From: Curculioniphilus buchneri
GTDB lineage: Bacteria > Pseudomonadota > Gammaproteobacteria > Enterobacterales > Enterobacteriaceae
NCBI RefSeq assembly: GCF_964275155.1
Contig: NZ_OZ193413.1
Coordinates: 248,001 to 312,000 of the forward strand
Length of the DNA stretch: 64,000 nt
Reading direction: 5' to 3'
Shown here piece by piece: positions 9,425 through 19,423 of this stretch. Under the pieces are notes generated by a model. It searched no databases, was not told the origin of the DNA, and saw only the letters and a program-made list of their open reading frames with translations. A program made the translations under genes and the position numbers. How positions within the stretch are numbered: the first letter of the stretch is position 1; the number at the start of each line of letters is the position of its first letter.

Positions 9425-10951
9425 ATGTCTGAATTATATTTGAAAAATAATATTTCTCAAGATTTAAAGTTAAATAATGAATTACGTATACGTCGGGAAA
9501 AATTGATCCAACTTCGTCAAAAAAGCATAGCATTTCCTAATGATTTTCGTCGTGATACTATCACCGAACAATTACATGAATGCTATGGTGAAAAAAGTAA
9601 TAACGAACTAGAAAAATTGGATATTACAGTTAACATTGCTGGTCGAATGATGTCTCGTCGAATTATGGGAAAAGTTGCTTTTGTGACTTTACAAGATGTT
9701 AGTGGAAAAATTCAGCTCTATGTGACCTGTAATAATTTATCTAATGATATATATAACGAGCATTTTAAACAATGGGATCTCGGCGACATTTTAGGTGTAC
9801 ATGGAAAATTATTTAAAACTCGTACAGGAGAGCTATCTGTTCGATGTTATAAAATTCGTCTACTTACTAAAGCAATACGTCCACTACCAGATAAATTTCA
9901 CGGATTAACTAATCAAGAAATCTGCTATCGTCAGCGTTATTTAGATCTTATTGCTAACGATTATTCACGACGAACATTTAAACTGCGTTCGCATATTATA
10001 GCGGAAATCCGTCGTTTTATGATCGATCGCGAATTTATGGAAGTAGAAACACCAATGATGCAACCCATTCCAGGAGGAGCATCAGCGCGTCCATTTATTA
10101 CCTATCATAATGAACTCAATCATGACATGTATTTACGTGTCGCGCCAGAACTATATTTGAAACAGTTAGTTATAGGCGGCTTTGAACGAATCTTCGAAAT
10201 TAATCGTAATTTTCGAAATGAAGGATTATCGACATACCATAATCCAGAGTTCACCATGATGGAACTCTATATGGCCTATGCAGACTATCGCGACTTAATG
10301 TCGCTAGTAGAAGATCTTTTTCGAACATTAACTAAGAGAGTACTAGGTACTAGAATAGTACGCTATGGTGATAAAGTTTTTGATTTCAACAAACCTTTTA
10401 CTAAAATGACTATGAAAGAAATGATTTGTCATTATTGTCCAGATATTTCTTCAGAATCTTTAAACGATAAGGTCTCCATAACTTCTGTTGCAAAATCGCT
10501 TGGCATCGATATAAATAAAAGCTGGGAGATTGGATTAATTCAAACTAAAATATTTGAAGAAATTGCAAATAGCCATTTGATTCAGCCGACATTTGTCACT
10601 AACTATCCAGCATCAGTCTCGCCGCTAGCTCGCCGTAATGATGAGAATCCTTTTTTTACTGAAAGGTTTGAGTTTTTTATTGGAGGTTTAGAAATAGGAA
10701 ATGGTTTTTCAGAATTAAATGATCCAGAAGATCAAGCTATTAGATTTACTGAACAAATACAGTCTAAACATAATAATAATGTCGATATCACAGCCATGTT
10801 CTATGATAATGATTATATCACTGCGCTTGAATACGGATTGCCACCAACCGCTGGATTAGGTATTGGAATTGATCGTTTGGTAATGTTATTGACTAATAGA
10901 CATACTATTCGAGATGTAATTTTTTTTCCAGTATTACGTCCTAAAAAATAA
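9425..10951 (+). CDS. lysS: Lysyl-tRNA synthetase, class II
   Basis: Full-length at 508 residues (E. coli LysS 505). It charges tRNA-Lys in the cytosol. The N-terminal OB-fold anticodon-binding domain (GRMMSRRIMGKVAFVTLQD, about residues 75-93) is followed by the class II core: the YRQRYLDLI segment, motif 2 (FRNEGLSTYHNPEFTMMELYMAYADY) and motif 3 (GLGIGIDRLVMLLTN). It begins 8 bases after the prfB stop, as in E. coli, so the two are probably cotranscribed. No lysine riboswitch is seen. Confidence is high. Confidence 0.98.
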   Translation: MSELYLKNNISQDLKLNNELRIRREKLIQLRQKSIAFPNDFRRDTITEQLHECYGEKSNNELEKLDITVNIAGRMMSRRIMGKVAFVTLQDVSGKIQLYVTCNNLSNDIYNEHFKQWDLGDILGVHGKLFKTRTGELSVRCYKIRLLTKAIRPLPDKFHGLTNQEICYRQRYLDLIANDYSRRTFKLRSHIIAEIRRFMIDREFMEVETPMMQPIPGGASARPFITYHNELNHDMYLRVAPELYLKQLVIGGFERIFEINRNFRNEGLSTYHNPEFTMMELYMAYADYRDLMSLVEDLFRTLTKRVLGTRIVRYGDKVFDFNKPFTKMTMKEMICHYCPDISSESLNDKVSITSVAKSLGIDINKSWEIGLIQTKIFEEIANSHLIQPTFVTNYPASVSPLARRNDENPFFTERFEFFIGGLEIGNGFSELNDPEDQAIRFTEQIQSKHNNNVDITAMFYDNDYITALEYGLPPTAGLGIGIDRLVMLLTNRHTIRDVIFFPVLRPKK

Positions 10952-11762
10952 TATACTATAAAAATGAAGACATGATTTTAAATAAAATGTATATGTCAAT
11001 TTTCATATATTGAACATTTTAGATGCTTATTAACATTATAGCAACTTATATAGAAATCATTTGATTTATTAATTATCAAATTGATTTAATCCAAAAGATA
11101 ATGTAAGTTATTAAGATAGTAATTGAAGGAATTGATCTGATCATTTCAATAAAAACTAGATATTGTTCTAATATACTCAATTAAATTAAAATAAATTAAT
11201 TTTATCAGTAAATGTAATTTAAATATAGACATCATATTTTTCTATAAGAAGAAAGTGAAACAATATATGATTAATATCAATCCCATCCATTTTGTTGGAT
11301 GTTACAATACGTTAAAAATACAACAATCTAGAACGATTACTAAACAGTATGTAATTAATAGAATATAAATTATTCATTATAAATATTTTATTTTCTATCA
11401 TAATTTGTAGCTGTAGAACACAAATAAATACATTGATTAGATCAATGCTGATTGATTGACTCTATTTGACTTTATCAAATTCCATGCTCGTAATTTTTTT
11501 TGTCTATAGACAAAAATTTCTAAATTTATACTTTTTTTAAAAAAAACTGAAAAATAACTGCAATGTGAAATAAAATAATTTAAGCATATTAAATATAAGC
11601 AAATTAATTACCTAAATTGAAAACTAATAAATGATATCACATTCTAGTTTTAGAATCACATCTAGTTAATTATGACAAATGATTATTATTAGTAATAACT
11701 AAATTCAATTTAGTCATTTTCATGAACTTTATTAAAATAATTAATTATTTGGTGAAAATGAT
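10952..11762. other. Gene-free spacer between convergent lysS and gyrA
   Basis: About 0.8 kb, AT-rich. It holds a 6-bp hairpin CATCCA/TGGATG (11284-11301) and the odd palindrome ACTAAATTCAATTTAGT (11698-11714) some 50 bases past the gyrA stop. No protein remnant is recognised. Confidence 0.65.
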
Positions 11763-14336
11763 TTAGTTTTCAGATGTTTCTTGATTTATATTTGTATCTT
11801 CTGGTGGTTTAATTAGAGATTGTAAACCTACTACTTTTTCATCATTTACAGTACGAATTAGTGTAACACCCTGAGTATTTCGGCCACTGATATTTACTTC
11901 AGAAACCCGTATGCGTACTAAAGTACCAAAAGCAGTAATCATCATAATTTGATCACACTCATTTACCTGTACCGCACCGACTACTTTTCCATTTCGTTTG
12001 TTAACTTTGATAGAGATTACGCCCTGCGTGGCTCGCGATTTAGTTGAATATTTTGATTGAAGAGTACATTTCCCGTAACCATGTTGGGTTACCGTCAAGA
12101 TAAGTCCATTATTACGCGGTACGATAAGAGAAACGATATGATCTTTTTTTGCTAAATTAATTCCTCGAACACCTATTGCAATACGGCCCATGCTACGAAC
12201 TTGATTTTCTGAAAAGCGAACAACTTTTCCATAGGAAGAAAATAGCATAACTTCATTTTTTCCGTCGGTTAGATCAACACCTATAAGTTCATCGCCTTTA
12301 TTAAGATTTATGGCAATAATACCGGTACTGCGCGGACGGCTAAATTCATTCAAAGAAGTCTTTTTTACAATACCGTTAGCTGTTGCCATAAACACATAAC
12401 TTCCTTCTTTATATTGTTTTACTGGTAAAATAGCAGTTATACGTTCTTCCGGATGCAGAGGCAAAAGATTAGCTATTGGTCTACCACGAGAATCTCGACT
12501 TGCTTCTGGTAATTGATAGATCTTCTTCCAGAAGATTCTTCCTTGATTTGAAAAAAGCAAGATAGTATCATGAGTATTTGCTATTAATAAACGATTAATA
12601 AAATCTTCATTTTTTACAGCAGCAGCTGATTTTCCCTTTCCACCACGGCGTTGAGCTTCATAGTCAGTTAACGGCTGATATTTTATATATCCTTGATAAG
12701 ATAGAGTAACAACTATATCTTTTTGATTAATTAAATTTTCAACTTCTATATCAGAGGAATGAGTAGTAATTTCAGTACGCCGAGGATCTTCATATTGTTC
12801 TTTAATAGCTATTAATTCTTTACGTATTACCTGCATCATACAAATTGGATTTTCTAAAATTTGTGTGAGTTCCCTAATTAAGGACTGTAGAGTTTGATAC
12901 TCCTTAAATAATTTTTCATGTTCCAAATTCGTCAGATTTTGTAACCGGACATTTAAAATTGCCTGAATTTGTTGTTCCGTGAGATAATATTGTCCATCAA
13001 GAATTCTATGCTTCGGTTCCTCCTTTGTCCAGTCTAGCTTGTTGATATCTTCGATATGATTTAGTGGAATGTTTGCAATAGATTTTAGAGTCCAAGGACG
13101 AGACGCAAGAGCAATTTTTGCCTCTTCTGGAGTCGATGTTTGACGAATTAATGCAATAATTAGATCAATGTTCATCATTGCAATCGTTAATGCTTCTAGT
13201 ATATGAATACGTTCTTGGTTTTTTTGCAATTCAAAAATGGTTCGTCGGGTTACTACTTCACGACGATGGTGAATGAAAGCTGATAAAATATCTTTCAACG
13301 ATAATATTTTTGGCTTTCCTTGATGCAAGGCTACTATATTGATAGAAAAGGATACTTGCAATTGAGTCAAAGAGTAAAGATTATTGAGCACTACTTTTCC
13401 TATTGCATCACGTTTTATTTCGATGATGATACGCATACCATCTTTATCAGATTCATCTCGCAAACCACTAATTCCTTCAATTCTTTTTTCTTTTACTAGA
13501 TCAGATATTTTTTCAATCAAACGTGCCTTATTGACTTGATAGGGAATTTCATGAACAATAATAGTTTCACGGTTAGTTTTTTTATTGTTTTCTACTTTAG
13601 CGCGTGCACGGATGTAAATTTTTCCTCGTCCAGTACGGTAAGCTTCTTCAATACCGCATCGGCCATTAATGATAGCTGCTGTTGGAAAATCAGGACCAGG
13701 AATATATTTCATTAAGCTTTCAACACTAATATTTTCATTATCAATATATACTAAACATCCATTAATAACTTCTGCAAGATTATGTGGTGGAATATTTGTA
13801 GCCATGCCCACAGCAATACCTGAAGCACCATTAACTAACAAGTTTGGAATTCTAGTAGGCATAACATCTGGAATTTGTTCAGTCCCATCATAATTAAAGG
13901 TATAATTGACAGTCCCTTTTTCTAAATCTGCCAATAGTTCATGAGCAATTTTTGCCATACGTATTTCTGTATAACGCATTGCAGCAGCTGAGTCGCCATC
14001 GACTGAACCAAAATTACCATGACCATCCAACAGTGTATAACGTAAAGAAAAAGGTTGTGCCATACGTACGATAGTGTCATAAACAGCACTATCTCCATGA
14101 GGATGATACTTACCAATGACATCACCAACAACACGCGCTGATTTTTTATAAGGTTTGTTCCAATCATTACCAAGTACATTCATTGCGAACAGTATACGAC
14201 GATGGACAGGTTTCAGTCCATCTCGGACATCTGGCAGTGCACGTCCAATAATAACCGACATGGCATAATCTAAATAAGAGAGTGTCATCTCTTCTTCTAT
14301 ATTAACTGGTATAATTTCTTTACCAAAATTGCTCAT
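11763..14336 (-). CDS. gyrA: DNA gyrase subunit A
   Basis: 857 residues (E. coli 875). GyrA cleaves and rejoins DNA and, with GyrB, introduces negative supercoils. Numbering matches E. coli through the N-terminus: Ser83 and Asp87 in HPHGDSAVYD (quinolone-sensitive residues) and catalytic Tyr122 in AAMRYTE. The C-terminal wrapping domain has the GyrA box QRRGGKG and six-bladed repeat sequence (for example GYGKC, SYGKVVRF). The acidic C-terminal tail of E. coli is shortened. ATG is preceded by AAGGATAG, a good ribosome site. It is divergent from ubiG, as in E. coli. Confidence 0.98.
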   Translation of the reverse strand: MSNFGKEIIPVNIEEEMTLSYLDYAMSVIIGRALPDVRDGLKPVHRRILFAMNVLGNDWNKPYKKSARVVGDVIGKYHPHGDSAVYDTIVRMAQPFSLRYTLLDGHGNFGSVDGDSAAAMRYTEIRMAKIAHELLADLEKGTVNYTFNYDGTEQIPDVMPTRIPNLLVNGASGIAVGMATNIPPHNLAEVINGCLVYIDNENISVESLMKYIPGPDFPTAAIINGRCGIEEAYRTGRGKIYIRARAKVENNKKTNRETIIVHEIPYQVNKARLIEKISDLVKEKRIEGISGLRDESDKDGMRIIIEIKRDAIGKVVLNNLYSLTQLQVSFSINIVALHQGKPKILSLKDILSAFIHHRREVVTRRTIFELQKNQERIHILEALTIAMMNIDLIIALIRQTSTPEEAKIALASRPWTLKSIANIPLNHIEDINKLDWTKEEPKHRILDGQYYLTEQQIQAILNVRLQNLTNLEHEKLFKEYQTLQSLIRELTQILENPICMMQVIRKELIAIKEQYEDPRRTEITTHSSDIEVENLINQKDIVVTLSYQGYIKYQPLTDYEAQRRGGKGKSAAAVKNEDFINRLLIANTHDTILLFSNQGRIFWKKIYQLPEASRDSRGRPIANLLPLHPEERITAILPVKQYKEGSYVFMATANGIVKKTSLNEFSRPRSTGIIAINLNKGDELIGVDLTDGKNEVMLFSSYGKVVRFSENQVRSMGRIAIGVRGINLAKKDHIVSLIVPRNNGLILTVTQHGYGKCTLQSKYSTKSRATQGVISIKVNKRNGKVVGAVQVNECDQIMMITAFGTLVRIRVSEVNISGRNTQGVTLIRTVNDEKVVGLQSLIKPPEDTNINQETSEN

Positions 14337-14585
14337 TGAGCTACTATCCTTATAGTGTTACTGTATATAGCATTTACCCAAGTGTCATAATTTCAGATTA
14401 TATCATCTTTCTTCAGTATAATGGCAGTCTTGAAATGATAAGGAAAATATAAAAATTACTTTAGTTTTATATATATTCGGAAGAGAATATTGTTTCTAAC
14501 ATAGAAGAGTACAACCTTATCAAGACATTAGCTACTGAATAGATTATTTTACATATATTAATAGATAAAAATTATAATAACCTTT
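14337..14585. promoter_or_regulatory. Divergent gyrA/ubiG intergenic region
   Basis: 249 bases between two divergent genes must hold both promoters. I see AT-rich -10-like boxes but no pair I would assign with confidence. The arrangement is conserved with E. coli. Confidence 0.4.
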
Positions 14586-15323
14586 ATGAGTGATAAAACA
14601 TTATTACACATCAAAAAACATATAAACAATATTGATTTCAACGAAATTATCAAGTTTAATTCTGTCGCCAATTGTTGGTGGGATCCAAATGGTGCATTCA
14701 AAGTACTACATCAAATTAATCCGATTCGTTTAGATTATATTCTTAATTGTTCTAAAGGATTATTTTCTAAAAATGTACTTGATGTTGGATGTGGCGGTGG
14801 AATATTGTCAGAAAGTATGGCACGAGAAGGAGCAAAAGTAACTGGTCTAGATATAAGTGCGGAACTATTAGAAAGTGCTAAACAACACGCCCTTGAAAGC
14901 GGTATATCTATTAATTACATCCATCAAACAGTGGAACACCATGCTAGTATCTATCCTGGTGCTTATGATATTATAACGTGCATGGAAGTATTAGAACACG
15001 TGCCAAATCCAAAATTAATTGTACAAGCTTGTGCCAAGTTGATAACACCAAATGGTGAAGTATTTTTTTCGACTTTAAATCGTAATTTAAAAACATTATT
15101 AATAGCTATTATTGGTGCTGAATACATATTGCGTATGATACCATGTAGAACTCATAATTTTAATAAATTTATTCAACCTGCTGAGTTGCTCGATTGGATC
15201 GATGACACCTCGTTGCATGAAAAGCAGATTATTGGTTTAAAATACAATCCATTCAAAGATCAATTTTATTTATGTAATAATGTGGATGTTAACTATATCT
15301 TATATACGAAGCAGTCAATATAA
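14586..15323 (+). CDS. ubiG: UbiG, ubiquinone O-methyltransferase
   Basis: A 245-residue SAM-dependent methyltransferase (E. coli 240) that performs both O-methylation steps in ubiquinone synthesis at the inner membrane surface. SAM-binding motif I is LDVGCGGGILSESMAREGAKVTGLD; the later signature CMEVLEHVPNPK and the family-specific GAEYILRMIP and DVNY segments are also present. Its retention implies the symbiont still makes ubiquinone and respires. It is divergent from gyrA and upstream of nrdA; yfaL, which separates ubiG and nrdA in E. coli, is gone. Confidence 0.96.
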   Translation: MSDKTLLHIKKHINNIDFNEIIKFNSVANCWWDPNGAFKVLHQINPIRLDYILNCSKGLFSKNVLDVGCGGGILSESMAREGAKVTGLDISAELLESAKQHALESGISINYIHQTVEHHASIYPGAYDIITCMEVLEHVPNPKLIVQACAKLITPNGEVFFSTLNRNLKTLLIAIIGAEYILRMIPCRTHNFNKFIQPAELLDWIDDTSLHEKQIIGLKYNPFKDQFYLCNNVDVNYILYTKQSI

Positions 15324-15701
15324 AAATTTGATATACTATGCAGTAGTAGTATTTTGTTAAAAAATCTTGCTATATTCTAGCTATTGAAATAGAAGTTCAC
15401 TATAAGAAACTATTATTGAATAAAATTCAAGGTCAAATAAATTTTATTTCTTCTATGTTTATTAACCAGAAAACATAAATTAAATAGTAAGTTACCTTAT
15501 TTATGAACGTTATTTTCTCAATGCTATCCACATAGATCCTAATTCGACTCACTTGCATTGGTAATGCATTGTTATTATCTTGTTAGTCAACAGGATCAAA
15601 GATCTTATATATATAACAAATTATTTTTCTAAAAAACGTAACTTTCCTACATGTTGGAATGTAATCTTTAAAGACTATAAAAAAGACAAGTAAGGGGCTG
15701 C
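15324..15701 (+). promoter_or_regulatory. nrdA upstream region with hairpins and a DnaA-box-like site
   Basis: 378 non-coding bases. CTATCCACA at 15524-15532 differs from the DnaA consensus TTATCCACA at one base, and E. coli nrdAB is known to be DnaA-regulated. Hairpins TGCATT-GGT-AATGCA (15554-15568) and ATCTTGTT/AACAGGAT (15577-15596, one G-U) follow. TAAGGGG just before ATG 15702 is the ribosome site. The regulatory reading is inference. Confidence 0.35.
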
Positions 15702-17984
15702 ATGCATCAGAGTTTTCTAGTCACTAAACGTGATGGACGTAAAGAAACTATTAACCTAGACAAGATTCATCGAGTTATTGACTGGGCGGCGAAGGGACTA
15801 AACAATGTTTCCGTTTCACAGGTGGAATTACGTTCTCACATTCAATTTTATGAAGGCATAAAAACTACCGACATTCATGAAACCATTACAAAAGCTGCAG
15901 CAGATTTAATTTCAAAAGAAGCGCCTGATTATCAATATCTTGCTGCAAGACTGGCAATTTTTCATTTACGTAAAAAAGCTTATGGTCAATTTGAACCACC
16001 AAAACTATACGATCATGTTGCTCGTCTTGTAGAAATGGGAAAATACGATCAGCACTTACTAGAAGATTATAATATTCACGAATTTAATCAAATGGATAGT
16101 TTTATAGATCATTGGCGTGATATGAATTTTTCATATGCTGCTGTTAAGCAATTGGAAGGTAAATATCTGGTACAAAATAGAATTACTTGTGAAATCTATG
16201 AAAGCGCTCAGTTTTTATATATTTTAGTAGCTGCTTGCTTGTTTTCTAATTATCCATGTACAACACGACTATGTTATGTAAAACATTTTTACGATGCAAT
16301 ATCAACGTTTAAAATTTCATTGCCTACACCTATTATGTCTGGTGTACGTACACCCACTCGTCAGTTTAGCTCTTGTGTATTAATCGAATGTGGAGATAGC
16401 CTAGATTCTATTAATGCTACTTCAAGCGCTATTGTAAAATATGTATCACAACGAGCTGGTATCGGCATCAATGCTGGTCGAATTCGTGCGTTAGGTAGTC
16501 CAATTCGAGGTGGCGAAGCATTTCATACTGGTTGCATACCATTCTATAAATACTTTCAAGCAGCAGTTAAATCTTGTTCTCAAGGTGGTGTACGCGGCGG
16601 TGCTGCCACTTTATTTTATCCTATCTGGCATTTAGAAATAGAAAACCTTTTAGTACTCAAAAATAACCGTGGTATTGAAGATAATAGAGTTCGTCATATA
16701 GATTATGGCGTACAGTTAAATAAACTTATGTATCAACGTCTAATAAAGGGAGAAAATATCACTCTATTTAGCCCGTCTGATGTACCAGGTTTATATGATT
16801 CATTCTTTTCCAATCAAAATGAATTTGAAAAACTATATACGCAATATGAGAAAGATAATAGCATTCATCAACGTCGAATTAAGGCATTGGATTTATTTTC
16901 ATTGATGATGCAAGAACGTGCTTCCACGGGTCGTATCTACGTACAGAATGTAGATCATTGTAATACTCATACTCCCTTTAACGCGGAAATTGCTCCAGTT
17001 CGTCAATCTAACTTATGCTTAGAAATTACTCTTCCTACTAAACCTTTAGAGGATATTAATGACAACGATGGAGAAATTGCGCTGTGTACTCTGTCGGCCT
17101 TTAACCTTGGTGAGATAAATAGTCTTGAAGATTTAGACAAGCTAGCGCCGTTGGCAGTACGTGCACTTGATGAACTAATTGATTATCAAAAATATCCAGT
17201 TCCAGCTGCAAAACGAGGTGCTATGGGTCGTCGGGCTCTCGGTATAGGTGTAATCAATTTTGCTTATTATTTAGCAAAAAATGGTGTACGTTATTCTGAT
17301 GGAAGTGCTAATAATTTAACTCATAGTACATTTGAAGCTATTCAATATTATCTACTGAAGGCATCCTGTGATTTAGCTAAAGAACGAGGGGCATGTCCAT
17401 GGTTCAATGAAACTACTTATGCGCAAGGTATACTTCCTATTGATACTTATAAAAAAGATCTTGATAGTATTACTAATGAACCCAATCATTATGATTGGGA
17501 AACTTTGCGTACAGACATTAAAGCATACGGTTTACGCAACTCCACTTTGTCAGCATTAATGCCATCGGAAACATCGTCTCAAATTTCTAATGCTACTAAT
17601 GGTATTGAGCCACCGCGTGGTTTAGTAAGTATTAAAGTTTCTAAAGATGGTATTTTACGTCAGGTAGTCCCTGAATCAATTCGCCTACAACATTCCTATG
17701 AATTTTTGTGGGAAATGTCAAACAATGATGGATATCTACATCTTGTGGGTGTAATGCAAAAATTTATTGATCAAGCCATTGCTGCTAATACTAATTATGA
17801 TCCCGCTCAATTTCCAGCTGGAAAAGTACCAATGAAACAATTACTCAAGGACCTATTAACAGCGTATAAATTTGGAGTAAAAACTCTTTATTATCAAAAT
17901 ACTCGTGATGGTGCGGAAGATATGCAAGACGATTTGAAGTTGTTACAGCAGGACATTTGCCAAAGCAATGCTTGTAAGATTTAA
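15702..17984 (+). CDS. nrdA: Ribonucleoside-diphosphate reductase class Ia, alpha subunit
   Basis: 760 residues (E. coli 761). NrdA reduces ribonucleoside diphosphates to deoxy forms, using the tyrosyl radical of NrdB. The N-terminal ATP-cone (VTKRDGRKETINLDKIHRV) suggests dATP/ATP control remains. Active-site cysteines lie in FSSCVLIECG, SNLCLEI and IALCTLSAF; the radical-transfer tyrosines are in the TLYYQNTRDG region. The redox pair at the C-terminus is kept in CQSNACKI, so thioredoxin/glutaredoxin reduction is expected. nrdB follows after 52 bases. The ferredoxin gene yfaE that follows nrdB in E. coli is absent. Confidence 0.98.
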   Translation: MHQSFLVTKRDGRKETINLDKIHRVIDWAAKGLNNVSVSQVELRSHIQFYEGIKTTDIHETITKAAADLISKEAPDYQYLAARLAIFHLRKKAYGQFEPPKLYDHVARLVEMGKYDQHLLEDYNIHEFNQMDSFIDHWRDMNFSYAAVKQLEGKYLVQNRITCEIYESAQFLYILVAACLFSNYPCTTRLCYVKHFYDAISTFKISLPTPIMSGVRTPTRQFSSCVLIECGDSLDSINATSSAIVKYVSQRAGIGINAGRIRALGSPIRGGEAFHTGCIPFYKYFQAAVKSCSQGGVRGGAATLFYPIWHLEIENLLVLKNNRGIEDNRVRHIDYGVQLNKLMYQRLIKGENITLFSPSDVPGLYDSFFSNQNEFEKLYTQYEKDNSIHQRRIKALDLFSLMMQERASTGRIYVQNVDHCNTHTPFNAEIAPVRQSNLCLEITLPTKPLEDINDNDGEIALCTLSAFNLGEINSLEDLDKLAPLAVRALDELIDYQKYPVPAAKRGAMGRRALGIGVINFAYYLAKNGVRYSDGSANNLTHSTFEAIQYYLLKASCDLAKERGACPWFNETTYAQGILPIDTYKKDLDSITNEPNHYDWETLRTDIKAYGLRNSTLSALMPSETSSQISNATNGIEPPRGLVSIKVSKDGILRQVVPESIRLQHSYEFLWEMSNNDGYLHLVGVMQKFIDQAIAANTNYDPAQFPAGKVPMKQLLKDLLTAYKFGVKTLYYQNTRDGAEDMQDDLKLLQQDICQSNACKI

Positions 17985-18036
17985 TCTTAGACAAATATAA
18001 ATTTAATATTTATTTTAATGCACTTGGAATAATCAT

Positions 18037-19167
18037 ATGGCCTATACTACTTTTTCAATGTTTAAAAATAATCAACTTTTGGAACCAATGTTTTTTGGTC
18101 AATCAGTTAATGTCGCACGTTTCGATCAGCAGAAATATAATGTTTTTGAAAAATTAATTGAAAAGCAATTGTCTTTTTTTTGGCGTCCAGAAGAAGTTGA
18201 TGTGTCGAGAGATCGTATTGATTATCAATCACTGCAAGAACATGAAAAACATATCTTTATTAGTAACCTAAAATATCAAACACTACTGGACTCTATTCAA
18301 GGACGCAGTCCAAATATCGCGTTGTTACCGTTAATTTCTATTCCTGAATTAGAAACGTGGGTCGAAACTTGGGCATTTTCAGAAACTATACACTCAAGAT
18401 CTTATACTCATATTATCCGTAATATCGTTAATCATCCATCTTTTGTTTTTGATGATATTGTGTCTAATAAAGATATTTTGAAACGTGCTAAAGATATCTC
18501 TAGGTACTATGATAATCTAATTGAATTGACTAGTTATTATTATCTTTTAGGCACAGGAATACATCAAGTAAATGGTAATTCAATAAAGGTTGATTTACAT
18601 AACTTAAAGAAAAAATTGTATTTATGTTTAATGAGTGTAAATGCATTAGAAGCAATTCGTTTTTATGTTAGTTTTGCTTGTTCATTTGCTTTTGCTGAAC
18701 GAGAATTAATGGAAGGTAATGCTAAAATAATTCGTTTTATTGCTCGAGATGAAGCATTGCACTTGACCGGAACTCAGTATATGTTGCATTTAATGCGTTC
18801 TGGTATAGATGATCCAGAAATGGCTGATATTGCACATGAATGTCAGCAAGAAAGTTATTCTCTATTTTTGTTAGCAGCGCAGCAAGAAAAAGATTGGTCA
18901 AGTTATCTTTTTCAAGACGGATCTATGATTGGTTTAAATAAAGAAATACTTTGTCAATATATAGAGTATATTACTAATATACGTATGCATGCAGTTGGTT
19001 TAAAACTTCCCTTTGAAATTCGTTCTAATCCAATTCCATGGATTAATTCATGGCTAGTATCAGACAATGTACAAGTAGCACCTCAAGAAGTTGAAGTTAG
19101 TTCTTATTTAGTAGGTCAAATTGATTCTGAGGTAACCAACGACGATCTAAAAGATTTTAAGCTATAG
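18037..19167 (+). CDS. nrdB: Ribonucleoside-diphosphate reductase class Ia, beta subunit
   Basis: 376 residues, the same length as E. coli NrdB. It houses the di-iron centre and the stable tyrosyl radical. The radical tyrosine is residue 123 counting Met (Y122 in the usual numbering) in HSRSYTHI. The iron ligands lie in the YQTLLDS, WAFSETIHSRS, ERELMEGN and RDEALHLTGTQ segments. The C-terminal peptide that docks on NrdA is present (SYLVGQIDSEV...). It is cotranscribed with nrdA. Without yfaE nearby, cluster maintenance must use another reductase or spontaneous assembly. Confidence 0.98.
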   Translation: MAYTTFSMFKNNQLLEPMFFGQSVNVARFDQQKYNVFEKLIEKQLSFFWRPEEVDVSRDRIDYQSLQEHEKHIFISNLKYQTLLDSIQGRSPNIALLPLISIPELETWVETWAFSETIHSRSYTHIIRNIVNHPSFVFDDIVSNKDILKRAKDISRYYDNLIELTSYYYLLGTGIHQVNGNSIKVDLHNLKKKLYLCLMSVNALEAIRFYVSFACSFAFAERELMEGNAKIIRFIARDEALHLTGTQYMLHLMRSGIDDPEMADIAHECQQESYSLFLLAAQQEKDWSSYLFQDGSMIGLNKEILCQYIEYITNIRMHAVGLKLPFEIRSNPIPWINSWLVSDNVQVAPQEVEVSSYLVGQIDSEVTNDDLKDFKL

Positions 19168-19270
19168 CAATCATAGTAGATTGAATACGGACAATAGTAC
19201 ATTTATTATAAGATATAATATATAGTTTCTGTGAATAGATTAAATATATTGGCTATTTCCGTAGAAATAT

Positions 19271-19294
19271 AATATAGGATGTTTATCCTATATT
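19271..19294 (+). repeat. 10-bp perfect hairpin downstream of nrdB
   Basis: AATATAGGAT-GTTT-ATCCTATATT about 100 bases after the nrdB stop. The following sequence TCAAATTTGTT is only moderately T-rich. Confidence 0.6.
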
Positions 19295-19377
19295 TCAAAT
19301 TTGTTGATTTATTTAATATTAAAAAAATTTAAATAAATACGTCTTATTAATATCCTAAGTAAGGTTAAGATCTGTGG

Positions 19378-19404
19378 TAGATCGTATGATCTAAATATTT
19401 TTTT
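19378..19404 (+). terminator. Likely intrinsic terminator of nrdAB
   Basis: Hairpin TAGATC-GTAT-GATCTA (19378-19393) followed by AATATTTTTTTT, about 210 bases after nrdB. A second 7-bp hairpin CTAGATG-TCTG-CATCTAG follows at 19406-19423. Confidence 0.6.
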
Positions 19405-19423
19405 ACTAGATGTCTGCATCTAG

